This document shows, in pieces, positions 26,802 to 35,648 of a DNA stretch of 64,000 nt; position 1 is the first letter of the stretch; every line of letters starts with the position of its first letter. The translations under genes were made by a program, and so were the position numbers. The DNA lies in NCBI GenBank assembly GCA_017428105.1, contig JAFRRM010000033.1, forward strand, positions 22,537-86,536, given 5' to 3'. This DNA is from Lachnospiraceae bacterium. Its GTDB lineage: Bacteria; Bacillota; Clostridia; Lachnospirales; Lachnospiraceae. The notes under the pieces were generated by a model. It was not told the DNA's origin. It did not search any database and worked only from the letters and a program-made list of their open reading frames with translations.

Positions 26802-27716
26802 ATGAGACTCGCCACCATCAAACTCAACAACGAAGAACTCGCCGGCATCGTGCTGGAAAAGGGCATCCTGCCCATCCGTGCACTGAATCAGGCCAAAAAC
26901 ACCATCTGGGAAGAAACGCTGCTGCCGCTCATCAAGACCGGCCAGCTCAAGAACCTGACCGACTGGTACAATGCCGGCGGGAAGGCCGAACTGGAGACCC
27001 TGCCCGGCCTCGTGCCGCAGGACCAGGTCGTGTACGCGCCGCTGTACCGGGATCCCAAGCGGATCTTCGGCATCGGCCTGAACTATGTGGACCACGCCGG
27101 CGACATCGGCTCCGCCGCCCCGCAGGGCTTTCCGGGCAGCTTCTTCAAGATGGCCGACACCCTGATCGGTCCCGGCGACGACATCGAACTGCCTCGCCTG
27201 AAAGAGGCGCAGCGCACCACCGCGGAAGCCGAACTGGGCGTGATCCTGGGCAAGGACTGCCGCGACGTGCCGGAAGAGGACTGGCTGGACGCCGTGGCCG
27301 GCTACACCACCATCCTGGACATGACCGAGGAATCCATCCTGAAGGGCAATGATTTCTTGAACGGCAACCCCCGCTACCTCACCATCGTGAAGAACTTCCC
27401 GACCTTCTTCTCCTTCGGCCCCACCATGGTCACCCCGGACGAAGTCCCGGACGTCCTGAAGCTGGAAGTCCAGAGCGTCCGCAACGGCGAAGTGTACGCC
27501 AAAAACGTGGTCGCCAACATGACCCACCGCCCCGCCCGCCTGGTCTCCCTGCACTCGAGCATCCAGGGCTGGTACGCCGGCGACGTCCTTTCCACCGGCA
27601 CGCCCCGCGCCTTCGAGATCAATGACGGCGACATCGCGGAATGCCGCATCTACGGCCCGGACGGCTTCGAGATGGAGCCCCTGAAGAACCCGGTCAAGGA
27701 CCTGAAGAAGCACTGA
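26802..27716 (+). CDS. Fumarylacetoacetate hydrolase family protein
   Basis: 304 residues. The FAH core starts at FGIGLNYVDHAGD, with the metal-binding acidic pair in EAELGVILGKD and Asp in TTILDMTEES, ending with GDVLSTGTPRAF. Members hydrolyse or decarboxylate 2-oxo acids (acylpyruvases, oxaloacetate decarboxylases, 2-keto-3-deoxy-arabinonate type dehydratases). After the aminotransferase, a role on the resulting 2-oxoacid is a reasonable inference. AAAGGAG precedes ATG 26802. Confidence 0.9.
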   Translation: MRLATIKLNNEELAGIVLEKGILPIRALNQAKNTIWEETLLPLIKTGQLKNLTDWYNAGGKAELETLPGLVPQDQVVYAPLYRDPKRIFGIGLNYVDHAGDIGSAAPQGFPGSFFKMADTLIGPGDDIELPRLKEAQRTTAEAELGVILGKDCRDVPEEDWLDAVAGYTTILDMTEESILKGNDFLNGNPRYLTIVKNFPTFFSFGPTMVTPDEVPDVLKLEVQSVRNGEVYAKNVVANMTHRPARLVSLHSSIQGWYAGDVLSTGTPRAFEINDGDIAECRIYGPDGFEMEPLKNPVKDLKKH

Positions 27717-27721
27717 AAACA

Positions 27722-27750
27722 GGGCCAAAAAAGAACCGTCCCCCAATGGC
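27722..27750. repeat. Degenerate relative of the palindromic element
   Basis: Shares the core GAACCGTCCCCC with the 22247-22273 element, but its complementary ends are GGCCA/TGGCC instead of CTGAC/GTCAG. Sits between the FAH and SDR genes. Confidence 0.5.
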
Positions 27751-27822
27751 CTTCCAGACCAAAGCAGGGGCGGGCCCGCTGGTCCGCCCTTATCCAGAAA
27801 ACAAAATCAAAGGAGAAATAAA

Positions 27823-28617
27823 ATGGATCTCGGATTACAGAACAAAGTCATCGTCTGCTTATCTTCCGCCGCCGGCATCGGCCGCGGCATCGCCGCCGAA
27901 CTGGCCAGGGAAGGCGCGAAGGTCGTGCTGACCACGGCCGAACCGTTCAGGAAGGACCTGGACGAAGCCGTCGCCTACATCGAAAAAGAGACCGGCAACC
28001 GGCCTTACACTTACATTTCCGACATCAAGGACCCCGACAGCATCGTGAAGCTGATCGACGACGCGGCGAAGGATCTGGGCGGCATCTACGGCCTGGTCAA
28101 CCTGTGCCCGGGCCCGAAGGCCGGCAAGTTTGAAGGCGTGAACGAAGATGACTGGGCCGACGGCTACGAAAAGTGCCTGCACAGCTACATCGTCGCGATC
28201 CGCGCGGCCCTGCCCTACATGAAGGAAGGCGGCGAAGGCCGTATCCTGAACAGCACCTCCTCTTCCATCAAGCAGGCGCTGGACAACCTGATCATCTCCA
28301 ACACCTTCCGCATGGGCGTGGTGGGCCTGTCCAAGTCCCTGGCCCGCGAACTGGCGCCGTACAACATCCTGGTCAACACGATCGGCCCCGGCCGCATCTA
28401 CACCGACCGCATCAAGTACCTGAACACGATCCGCGCGGAAAAAGAAGGCATCACCGAGGAAGAATACACCAGGCGCGACAGCGCGGACTTCCCGCAGAAG
28501 CGCTATCAGACCGTCGACGAGATCGGCCGTCTGGCCGCCTTCCTGATGAGCGAAGCCAACGGTTCCCTGACCGGCCAGGCTTTCCTGTGCGACGGCGCGA
28601 TGACCACGGCGTATTGA
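27823..28617 (+). CDS. SDR family protein without the usual catalytic YxxxK
   Basis: 264 residues with a Rossmann fold. The cofactor loop is SSAAGIGRGIA (first Gly of GxxxGxG replaced by Ser), then the NST-like strand NLCPGPKAG. Where classical SDRs have Ser...YxxxK it reads ISNTFRMGVVGLSK, so the catalytic Tyr and its paired Lys are missing at the standard place. Similar FabG-like proteins with this NxxR segment exist. It may bind NAD(P) with altered chemistry or be a non-catalytic partner. Third gene of the aminotransferase operon. Confidence 0.85.
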   Translation: MDLGLQNKVIVCLSSAAGIGRGIAAELAREGAKVVLTTAEPFRKDLDEAVAYIEKETGNRPYTYISDIKDPDSIVKLIDDAAKDLGGIYGLVNLCPGPKAGKFEGVNEDDWADGYEKCLHSYIVAIRAALPYMKEGGEGRILNSTSSSIKQALDNLIISNTFRMGVVGLSKSLARELAPYNILVNTIGPGRIYTDRIKYLNTIRAEKEGITEEEYTRRDSADFPQKRYQTVDEIGRLAAFLMSEANGSLTGQAFLCDGAMTTAY

Positions 28618-28673
28618 TCGGGACGTGAAAAAGGGTCGATGAAGCATCGGCCCTTCACAAAAAACATAAATGC

Positions 28674-28702
28674 GGGCGGCCGGACGGCCGCCCCTTCGTT
28701 TT
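28674..28702 (+). terminator. Terminator region after the SDR gene
   Basis: 8-bp stem GGGCGGCC/GGCCGCCC (28674-28681, 28686-28693) followed by CTTCGTTTT. An additional GTGAA/TTCAC hairpin lies at 28625-28658. Both may also serve the converging flavodoxin gene. Confidence 0.7.
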
Positions 28703-28736
28703 GATTTGCCCGGGAGGCCGACGGCCGCCCACTGCT

Positions 28737-29222
28737 TTACTGCAGTTTCCTGCAGAATTCTTCGATCTTCGCCTCGTTGGCTTCCTTCTGCCGCTTCAGC
28801 GGGTCGATCAGGATCATCGTGTTCTCCAGCGCGGGGAGCCCGAGGCAGTCCGCCAGGCTCTGCAGGGCTTTTTCCCCGCCCGAGCCGGCTTCGCAGGCGA
28901 AAGCGGCGATGCGGCGGCCTTTCAGCGCGTGCTGGTTCTCGGAAATGAACGTCCGCAGCGGCGGCGTCACGCGGCTCGCCCACACCGGGAAGCCGAAAAT
29001 GATGCGGTCATAGGCCGCGGGATCCGCCTCGTACGGCTCCAGTTCCGGCTGTTCGGACATCAGCGCGCTCTTGCCGCCCCACAGGAACTTGGACAGACCT
29101 TTGTCCTTATACGCCTTTCTCGGGATCAGACGCAGCGTATCCGCGCCGAGCCGGGCGGCCAGTTGATCGGCGACGTGCGCCGTATTGCCTTCCAGTGAAA
29201 AATATACGATCAGGGTCTTCAT
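28737..29222 (-). CDS. Flavodoxin
   Basis: 161 residues. The FMN phosphate loop (VYFSLEGNTAHVAD) and the second FMN loop (FGFPVWASRVTPPLRTF) are typical of Clostridia flavodoxin-like proteins. It carries low-potential electrons in the cytoplasm. ATG 29222 was chosen because AAGGAAGG (29229-29236) is six bases away; the ATG at 29228 touches it. Confidence 0.9.
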   Translation of the reverse strand: MKTLIVYFSLEGNTAHVADQLAARLGADTLRLIPRKAYKDKGLSKFLWGGKSALMSEQPELEPYEADPAAYDRIIFGFPVWASRVTPPLRTFISENQHALKGRRIAAFACEAGSGGEKALQSLADCLGLPALENTMILIDPLKRQKEANEAKIEEFCRKLQ

Positions 29223-29255
29223 ACTCATCCTTCCTTTCCGGCTTTCGCGGCCTTC

Positions 29256-29813
29256 CTATTCTTCGTCCCGCGCCCGGGCCATCAGATAGGAGCCGTTTTC
29301 CTTCAGCCATTTGTTCCATTTTTTGTACGCCGGGAAGACCCGCAGGACTTCCGCGTAAAAGCGCGCGGAGTGGTTCGGTTCCTTCCGGTGGCAGAGTTCA
29401 TGCACCACCACGCTGTCCAGCACCTCCGGCGGCGCCAGCATCAGCAGGCAGTTGAAATTCAGGTTGCCGGCGCTGCTGCAGCTGCCCCAGCGGGTCTTCT
29501 GGCAGCGGATCGTGATGCGGCCGTACGTCACGCCGACCAGCGGCGCGTAATGGGCCGCGCGCTCCGGAATGGTCCGTTTCGCCCGCGCCGTCAGGACACG
29601 CAGTTCCTCGGGCGAGAGCGGCTCGGGCGTTCCCAGCGCTTCCTCCCGGGCCCGGATCCTTTCCAGGTGCGTCCGGATCCACTTTTCATGGTCCCGCACG
29701 AACGCCCGGATGCTCCTGTCGGACGCCCGGAGGGGCACCCGCACGATGACCCGGCCGTTTTTGATCTCCAGCCCCATCGTCCTGCGGCTGCTGCGGATGA
29801 TCTCATATTCCAT
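29256..29813 (-). CDS. YgjP-like zinc metallopeptidase domain protein
   Basis: About 185 residues. The zinc-protease helix HELCHRKEPNHSARFY (HExxH with a downstream NHSxxF) and CQKTRWGSCSSAGNLNFN mark the YgjP/SprT-like family (DUF45). Cytoplasmic; some homologues are linked to restriction-modification loci or phosphatase roles, but none is proven here. Homologues usually begin at MEYEIIRSS (29813), used here; an upstream ATG at 29852 is possible, and neither has a strong ribosome site. Confidence 0.85.
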   Translation of the reverse strand: MEYEIIRSSRRTMGLEIKNGRVIVRVPLRASDRSIRAFVRDHEKWIRTHLERIRAREEALGTPEPLSPEELRVLTARAKRTIPERAAHYAPLVGVTYGRITIRCQKTRWGSCSSAGNLNFNCLLMLAPPEVLDSVVVHELCHRKEPNHSARFYAEVLRVFPAYKKWNKWLKENGSYLMARARDEE

Positions 29814-29958
29814 GTCCGTTCCCGTGACCTGCCTTTCTTTCCGCCCCATCATAGAGCGTCCTTCCGCCTTTTGTCAATCAAAAACGCCGGCCGTCCTATA
29901 CATCCTCTCTGATCTGTGATATATTGACCGAAGAACACGGAACAGAAAGGATCCGTCC

Positions 29959-32187
29959 ATGGCCAGGACATTCACTTCACAGGACGCGAAAAAACTGATG
30001 CAGGAGCTCGAGTCCCTGCAGGGAAAACTGCGCCAGATCCTGGACCTGCCGGCCAAGGAGCGGGAGGCGATCGCCGGGGCGGCAAAGACGCTGCAGACGG
30101 CGGAAGCGCTGAAGATCCTGCGCACGGTCCCGGTGGAGGAACTGAACCGGGAGAAGCTGGGGCTGCGGGTCAAAGCGCTGCGGGACGCGGGGTTCGAAAA
30201 CGTCGCGCAGGTGTTCACCGCCTCCGCGGCGGAACTGGCGGCCGTGAACGGGATCAGCCCGGAAGGGGCGCGGACCGTGAAGCGGATCGCGCGGGACATG
30301 GCCGATCAGACCGCGGGGACCGTCCGGATCCGGCTCAGCACGGACGATAAGACGCCTTCCGCGACCTCTCTGATCCGCCAGTTGTCCGCGTACCGGAAGA
30401 TCCGGCCTTACGCGGAAGCCTGCTCGCATTTTTCGGCCACGGCGGAGCAAGAGGTCCCGCGGCTGCTCACGGAGCTGGAGCCCGCCACGAGAAGCATCGG
30501 CTGGCTGTTCACGGGCAGCGGGAAGCGGCAGGCGGCCGAGCGGGCTTACGAGGACCTGACGGCGCTGTCGCGCGGTTCATACGGCAACACCGTCCGCGGC
30601 TCCTACAATGAGATCGCCGCCGTCCTGCGGGGCATGACGGACGAAGCCGCGTGGGCGGATTTCGAGCAGAACAGCATCCGCCTGATCAATATCCTGGAAG
30701 AGATCTGCCCCGGCCTGCTGGGCGGCGCCGACGCGGTGTACGGCCTGCCGGAGGACCTCGCGAAAGAGATTAGCGAGGAGGAATGCTTCCCGAACGGCCT
30801 GCTCTGCGAGCTGCGCCGCTATCAGGAATGGGGCGTGAAATACATCCTGCACCAGGAGCGCGTGCTGCTGGGCGACGAAATGGGCCTGGGCAAGACCGTG
30901 CAGGCCATCGCGGCCATGGTCTCCCTGCGCAACACCGGCGCCACGCATTTCCTCGTGGTCTGCCCGGCCAGCGTGCTGACCAACTGGGTGCGCGAGATCC
31001 GCGACAAGAGCCGGCTGGCCGTGGTCAAGATCCACGGAGACGGGCGGGAAGAAGCCCTTGAGACCTGGCTGAAAAACGGCGGCGCGGCCGTCACAACATA
31101 TGAGACCACGGGGCATCTGCCGCTGCCGGAGGACTTCCGGTTTTCCCTGCTGGTGGCGGACGAGGCTCATTACATCAAGAACCCGGCGGCCCGCCGCACG
31201 CGGAACGTGAAGAGGCTGAGCGGCCACGCGGACCGCCTGCTGTTCATGACCGGCACCGCGCTGGAGAACCGCGTCGACGAAATGGTCGCCCTGATCCGGA
31301 TGCTGAATCCCGAAGTAGCGTCGCAGGTGAGCGGGATGGAATTCATGGCCTCTGCGCCGCAGTTCCGCCTGAAGGTGGCGCCGGTGTATTACCGCAGGAA
31401 GCGCGAAGACGTGCTGGCGGAACTGCCGGAGATGATCGAGAGCCGCGAATGGTGCGATCTGGAACCCGCGGAGGAAGCGGTCTACGAGGCCGACGTGCTG
31501 GAGGGCCGCTACCCCCAGGCGCGGCGGGTGTCCTGGACCGCGCCGGATCTCACGCACTCGTCCAAGGCGCGGCGCATGCTGGAGCTGATCGACGAGGCGG
31601 CGGAGGACGGCCGGAAGATCATCGTCTTCTCCTTCTTCCTGGAGACGCTGCGGCGCATCACGGAACTGCTGGGAGACCGCTGCCTGCCGCCCATCAACGG
31701 TTCCGTGCCCCCGGCGCGGCGTCAGGAGATTCTGGACGAATTTGAGAAAGCGCCCGCGGGCACCGTCCTGGCGGCGCAGATCCAGTCCGGCGGCACCGGT
31801 CTCAACATCCAGACCGCCAGCGTGGTCATCCTCTGCGAGCCGCAGTTCAAGCCGTCCACGGAAAACCAGGCCGTCTCCCGCGCGTACCGGATGGGCCAGA
31901 CGCGAAACGTGCTGGTCTTCCGCCTGCTGTGCGACGAGACGATCGACGAGCGGATCATCGACCTGCTGGCGGAAAAACAGGCGGTCTTCGACGCGTTCGC
32001 GGACAAGTCCGAAGCCGCGCGGCAGAGTCTGGAACTGGATGAAAAATCATTCGGCGGCCTGATCCGGGAGGAGATCGAGCGGATCAAAGCGAAGCAGGAA
32101 GCGGAGCAGGGGCCGGCGGCGAAACAGGAAGAAAAAACCGGCCGCAGCCCGGATCAGAAAGAAAAGACAGGAGACGACATCCCATGA
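29959..32187 (+). CDS. SNF2-family DEAD/DEAH helicase
   Basis: 742 residues. A helical N-terminal third includes a helix-hairpin-helix-like segment (ELAAVNGISPEGARTVKRIA). The Swi2/Snf2 ATPase core follows: GDEMGLGKT (Walker A, about 308), DEAHYIKN (Walker B, about 400), GTALENR, then the C-terminal lobe with SGGTGLNIQTASVV and SRAYRMGQTRNV. The C terminus is Glu/Lys-rich. RapA/HepA-like proteins remodel DNA or RNA polymerase complexes. AAAGGA precedes ATG 29959. It overlaps the next gene by ATGA. Confidence 0.93.
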   Translation: MARTFTSQDAKKLMQELESLQGKLRQILDLPAKEREAIAGAAKTLQTAEALKILRTVPVEELNREKLGLRVKALRDAGFENVAQVFTASAAELAAVNGISPEGARTVKRIARDMADQTAGTVRIRLSTDDKTPSATSLIRQLSAYRKIRPYAEACSHFSATAEQEVPRLLTELEPATRSIGWLFTGSGKRQAAERAYEDLTALSRGSYGNTVRGSYNEIAAVLRGMTDEAAWADFEQNSIRLINILEEICPGLLGGADAVYGLPEDLAKEISEEECFPNGLLCELRRYQEWGVKYILHQERVLLGDEMGLGKTVQAIAAMVSLRNTGATHFLVVCPASVLTNWVREIRDKSRLAVVKIHGDGREEALETWLKNGGAAVTTYETTGHLPLPEDFRFSLLVADEAHYIKNPAARRTRNVKRLSGHADRLLFMTGTALENRVDEMVALIRMLNPEVASQVSGMEFMASAPQFRLKVAPVYYRRKREDVLAELPEMIESREWCDLEPAEEAVYEADVLEGRYPQARRVSWTAPDLTHSSKARRMLELIDEAAEDGRKIIVFSFFLETLRRITELLGDRCLPPINGSVPPARRQEILDEFEKAPAGTVLAAQIQSGGTGLNIQTASVVILCEPQFKPSTENQAVSRAYRMGQTRNVLVFRLLCDETIDERIIDLLAEKQAVFDAFADKSEAARQSLELDEKSFGGLIREEIERIKAKQEAEQGPAAKQEEKTGRSPDQKEKTGDDIP

Positions 32188-32654
32188 AAAAACTGACCGT
32201 AAACGAAGAACTGACCCTCACCTGCCCGGACAGCTTCCGCGAGATGACGCGGGAGGAATTAGACACCGCTTTTGCGGACACGAACCGGAACCGCGCCGGC
32301 ATCCGGGACGGGGAGCGCCACGTCATCCTCGTCGTGCAGTGGCACAGGGCCAACGTCCTGCTGGCCGCCCTGACCGACCCCAGCACCGCGCTGCGGGGCA
32401 CGGAATTCCGCCTCCGCCGCCTGCTGAAGGATCACGAATACCGCAGGACCGGCACCCGCTCCCGTCAGATCGCCGGTCGGAACGCCAAATCCTTCCGCTA
32501 CGAATACCGCGTGCAGGGCGTCCTCCAGGAAGGCGAGGTCTTCCTCCTCAAAAAAAAGACGATGATCTACACCATCTACACCTATACCCGCGTCCCGGCG
32601 GCCGATGAGGCGCGCCGTACGATCGATGAAGTTCTGGACAGCGTCCGCCTGTAA
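32184..32654 (+). CDS. Unknown protein coupled to the SNF2 helicase
   Basis: 156 residues, soluble, with alternating strands and helices and a basic centre (RRLLKDHEYRRTGTRSRQI). No family recognised. Its ATG overlaps the helicase stop (ATGA), so the two are translated together and may act together. A strong terminator follows. Confidence 0.65.
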   Translation: MKKLTVNEELTLTCPDSFREMTREELDTAFADTNRNRAGIRDGERHVILVVQWHRANVLLAALTDPSTALRGTEFRLRRLLKDHEYRRTGTRSRQIAGRNAKSFRYEYRVQGVLQEGEVFLLKKKTMIYTIYTYTRVPAADEARRTIDEVLDSVRL

Positions 32655-32660
32655 GGAAGT

Positions 32661-32695
32661 AAAAAGCGCATGATCTCCGGGTCATGCGCTTTTTT
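32661..32695. terminator. Terminator after the helicase operon
   Basis: 13-bp stem AAAAAGCGCATGA/TCATGCGCTTTTT (32661-32673, 32682-32694), usable on both strands. Confidence 0.9.
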
Positions 32696-32826
32696 ATTGC
32701 CTTCTTTTTATCCGTCAGGCCGGCGATCACACCCCGCTCAGGCTCCGGCAGTCAGCCCCGGCTCACGACGCGGCGGTCACGCCCGGTCTCCCGGCCCGCT
32801 GCGGCGGCGATCGCGGAATCAGACAG

Positions 32827-32866
32827 AAAAAGACCCCGGAAAGCCGTCGGACGGCGATCCGGGGTC
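32827..32866 (-). terminator. Terminator of the pullulanase gene
   Basis: 9-bp stem GACCCCGGA/TCCGGGGTC (32832-32840, 32858-32866) followed on the minus strand by TTTTT, 23 bases after the stop codon. Confidence 0.85.
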
Positions 32867-32888
32867 CGCTTGCTGATCCGGTCAGCCT

Positions 32889-35606
32889 TTATTCGGTGAT
32901 GTACAGCGTGACGGACCGGCCGTCCAGCTGATCCTCGCTGCCGAAGATCACCGCGCCTTCATTATCCGGGGCCGGAAGGGTCTCCGGGGACGGGTTCACG
33001 TAGGCGGCGGCTACCTGGCGGCCGTTCTGCTCGAAGTTCACGGTCAGGAGCCCGTCTGCGCCGACCTCATACGTCACGACGGTGTCGGGATCCCACAGGT
33101 AGGCGTATTCCTTGCGGAGCTCGATCAGGGTCTTGTAGAAGCGGCTCATCTCGTAGGCGGCGCTGCCGGGGACGAGGACTTCCCAATCCATGTTATTGAC
33201 TTCGTCGGAGGACTTGTAGCTGTTTTCGTCGCCGTTCTTGGTGCGGAGCATTTCCTCGCCGGCCAGGAAGAACGGGGTACCCTTGGAGAGCAGCACGATG
33301 CTGGCGCCCAGGCGGTTCATGGCAAGTTTTTCCTCCTCCGTGGCATCCGGGCAGGAAATGGCCAGCTTGTCCCACAGGGTCAGGTTGTCGTGGCAGGACA
33401 TGTAGTTGATGACCATGTCGTTGTCCACGCTCCAGGAGGCGCCCATGCCCTTGACGCCGCCGGTGATGCCGAATCCGACCTTGTTGGCGGTCTCGCCGGT
33501 CACGGTGCCGTTGATGTAGCCGGTGTCCTTCGCATCGAACACGCTGCCCTTTAAGCCGTCGCGGATGGCGTCGTTGAATACCGCGATGCTGCCGGCGGCG
33601 CCTTCCGAGGCTTCGATCTGCCGGATGTTGGCCTGCGAGGCGCGGCGGTTGTCGCGCAGTTCGGACGTGCCGCCCGTCCAGCCTTCGCCGTAGATCAGGC
33701 ACTTCGGATTGATCGCGTGCAGGGCCTGCTCGATCTCCTGCATGGTGTCGATGTCATGCAGCGCCATCAGGTCGAAGCGGAAGCCGTCGATGTGGTATTC
33801 TTCAGCCCAGTAGGACACGGAATCCACCATGAACTTCCGGAACATCGCGCGGTCGGACGCGGTCTCGTTGCCGCAGCCGGAGCCGTTCGAATTCTCGCCG
33901 GCGCTGTTGTAGCGGTAATAGTAATACGGCACGGCCTTGTTCAGATTGGAGTTGCCGTCATAGGTGTGGTTGTAGACCACGTCCATCACGACGCCCAGGC
34001 CGGCGGCGTGCAGGGCCTGCACCATCTGCTTGAATTCGTTGATGCGGACTTCACCGCGGAACGGGTCCGTGGCATAGCTGCCTTCGGGCGCGTTGTAGTT
34101 CTTCGGGTCGTAGCCCCAGTTGAACTGCGGCTCACTGCTGCTTTCATCCACCGTGGCGAAATCGTACACGGGCTGCAGATGCACGTGGGTGATGCCCAGA
34201 TCCTTCAGGTAATCCACGCCCACGGGCACGCCGGCTTCATTGACCAGGCCGGTCTCCGTGAAGGCGAGGTACTTGCCCGGGAAGGCGGAGGAGGCGATGC
34301 GGTTGGAGAAGTCGCGCACGTGGACTTCCCAGATGATGGCGTCGGAGTAGGTATCGATGGTGTCGACGAAGGTGTCCTCTTCGAAGCCCACCGGATCCGT
34401 CAGGGACAGGTCCACGGTCATGCCGCGGTTGCCGTTCACGCCGACGGCCTTGGCGTACGGGTCCACGATCTCCTCGGTGCCCACGGCGGTGGTCACTTCA
34501 TAGGTGTAATAGATGCCGTGGCCGACGTTCGGAAGCGAGATGCTCCAGACGCCCTTTTCGCCTTTTTCCATCGGGAAACTGTCCTCGGTCAGGACGACGT
34601 CCCCGGGATCTTCCTGGTCGCTGCCGGTCAGGTACAGTTTCAGGGTCACCTGCGAGGCCGTGGGGGCCCACAGTTTGAACGTCGTGCCTTCTTCCGAGAC
34701 GACGGCGCCCAGATCGTCCCCGTCGTAGAGGTATTCGTCCGCGAAAGCCTGCGAATCAAAGATCCCGGTGGGCAGGGCGGGCAGCGTGCCGAAGCCTTCG
34801 ATCTCCACTTCGTACTGCTTCGTGATGTCCAGCGGTTCCGCCATCACGATCTTGCCGGTGATGACTTCGTTGTTCTCCGAGCTCAGGGACGCGACGGCCA
34901 GTTCCCGGCCGCCCTCGCGCACCTTCACCTGGTCTTTGCTCAGGCGGGTCGCCGGGGTGAGGAAGTACTGGATCTCGGTCTCGCTCATGATGCCGGCCAT
35001 GGTGAAGACGCGGATGCCCTCCAGGGTCTTGCCGCCGTCGCTGCTGTAATACTGGTTGCCATCTCCGCTCACGAGGTAAATGAACGTCTCCTCTCCTGTC
35101 AGGACCGCAAAGCGGTCGCCGTCATAGTCTTTGGTCGCGCTGCCCCAGCTGGTGCCGCCGGGCTCCGAGCAGGCGGTGCGGACGATGAAGCCCACTTCGC
35201 TCACGCTCTCCGGAACGTTCACCTGGCATTTCATGCCGTAGGCGCAGGGCGTGAACAGGTGGCCGGCGCCGTCCCCGCCGTCCCACCACATCCACACGTC
35301 GCAGGTGTTGATGTCGGCGCCGGGTCTGGTCCAGTACAGGGTCAGCTGGCGCGTGCCGGGTTCGCGGGGGAGGAAGGTCTCCTCGATCGGTTCGGTCGCG
35401 GGGGGCTCGGTCGCCGGCGCTTCCGTCGCAGGCGCGTCCGTAGCCGGCGCGGGCGTGGTGTCCGGCGCCGCCGTGGTCTGCTCCGCCGCCGTGGTGGTCT
35501 CGGGAGCCGGGGTGGTCGCCTCAGTTCCTCCCTTGCAGCCCGTCAGGCAGGAGAACAGAAGTGCCAGAACGAGCAGCAGGATCATGAAATTCTTGTTGTG
35601 CCGCAT
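32889..35606 (-). CDS. pulA: Type I pullulanase, surface lipoprotein
   Basis: 905 residues. The signal peptide ends in a lipobox (LTGC, Cys24), then an Ala/Thr/Pro/Glu linker. A starch-binding module with WTRPGADINTCDVWMWWDG is CBM41-like, then comes an early-set domain (KLWAPTASQVTLKLY) and the GH13 barrel. The type I pullulanase mark FNWGYDPKNYN is present. Catalytic residues are Asp612 (GFRFD), Glu641 (YGEGW) and Asp740 (CHDN). It cleaves alpha-1,6 branches of pullulan, amylopectin and limit dextrins outside the cell. It follows the ClC gene by 42 bases, so may share its transcript. Confidence 0.95.
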   Translation of the reverse strand: MRHNKNFMILLLVLALLFSCLTGCKGGTEATTPAPETTTAAEQTTAAPDTTPAPATDAPATEAPATEPPATEPIEETFLPREPGTRQLTLYWTRPGADINTCDVWMWWDGGDGAGHLFTPCAYGMKCQVNVPESVSEVGFIVRTACSEPGGTSWGSATKDYDGDRFAVLTGEETFIYLVSGDGNQYYSSDGGKTLEGIRVFTMAGIMSETEIQYFLTPATRLSKDQVKVREGGRELAVASLSSENNEVITGKIVMAEPLDITKQYEVEIEGFGTLPALPTGIFDSQAFADEYLYDGDDLGAVVSEEGTTFKLWAPTASQVTLKLYLTGSDQEDPGDVVLTEDSFPMEKGEKGVWSISLPNVGHGIYYTYEVTTAVGTEEIVDPYAKAVGVNGNRGMTVDLSLTDPVGFEEDTFVDTIDTYSDAIIWEVHVRDFSNRIASSAFPGKYLAFTETGLVNEAGVPVGVDYLKDLGITHVHLQPVYDFATVDESSSEPQFNWGYDPKNYNAPEGSYATDPFRGEVRINEFKQMVQALHAAGLGVVMDVVYNHTYDGNSNLNKAVPYYYYRYNSAGENSNGSGCGNETASDRAMFRKFMVDSVSYWAEEYHIDGFRFDLMALHDIDTMQEIEQALHAINPKCLIYGEGWTGGTSELRDNRRASQANIRQIEASEGAAGSIAVFNDAIRDGLKGSVFDAKDTGYINGTVTGETANKVGFGITGGVKGMGASWSVDNDMVINYMSCHDNLTLWDKLAISCPDATEEEKLAMNRLGASIVLLSKGTPFFLAGEEMLRTKNGDENSYKSSDEVNNMDWEVLVPGSAAYEMSRFYKTLIELRKEYAYLWDPDTVVTYEVGADGLLTVNFEQNGRQVAAAYVNPSPETLPAPDNEGAVIFGSEDQLDGRSVTLYITE

Positions 35607-35648
35607 GGTTTTTCCCTCTTTCTTTTCAGTTTGGATATAGGTAAAACT

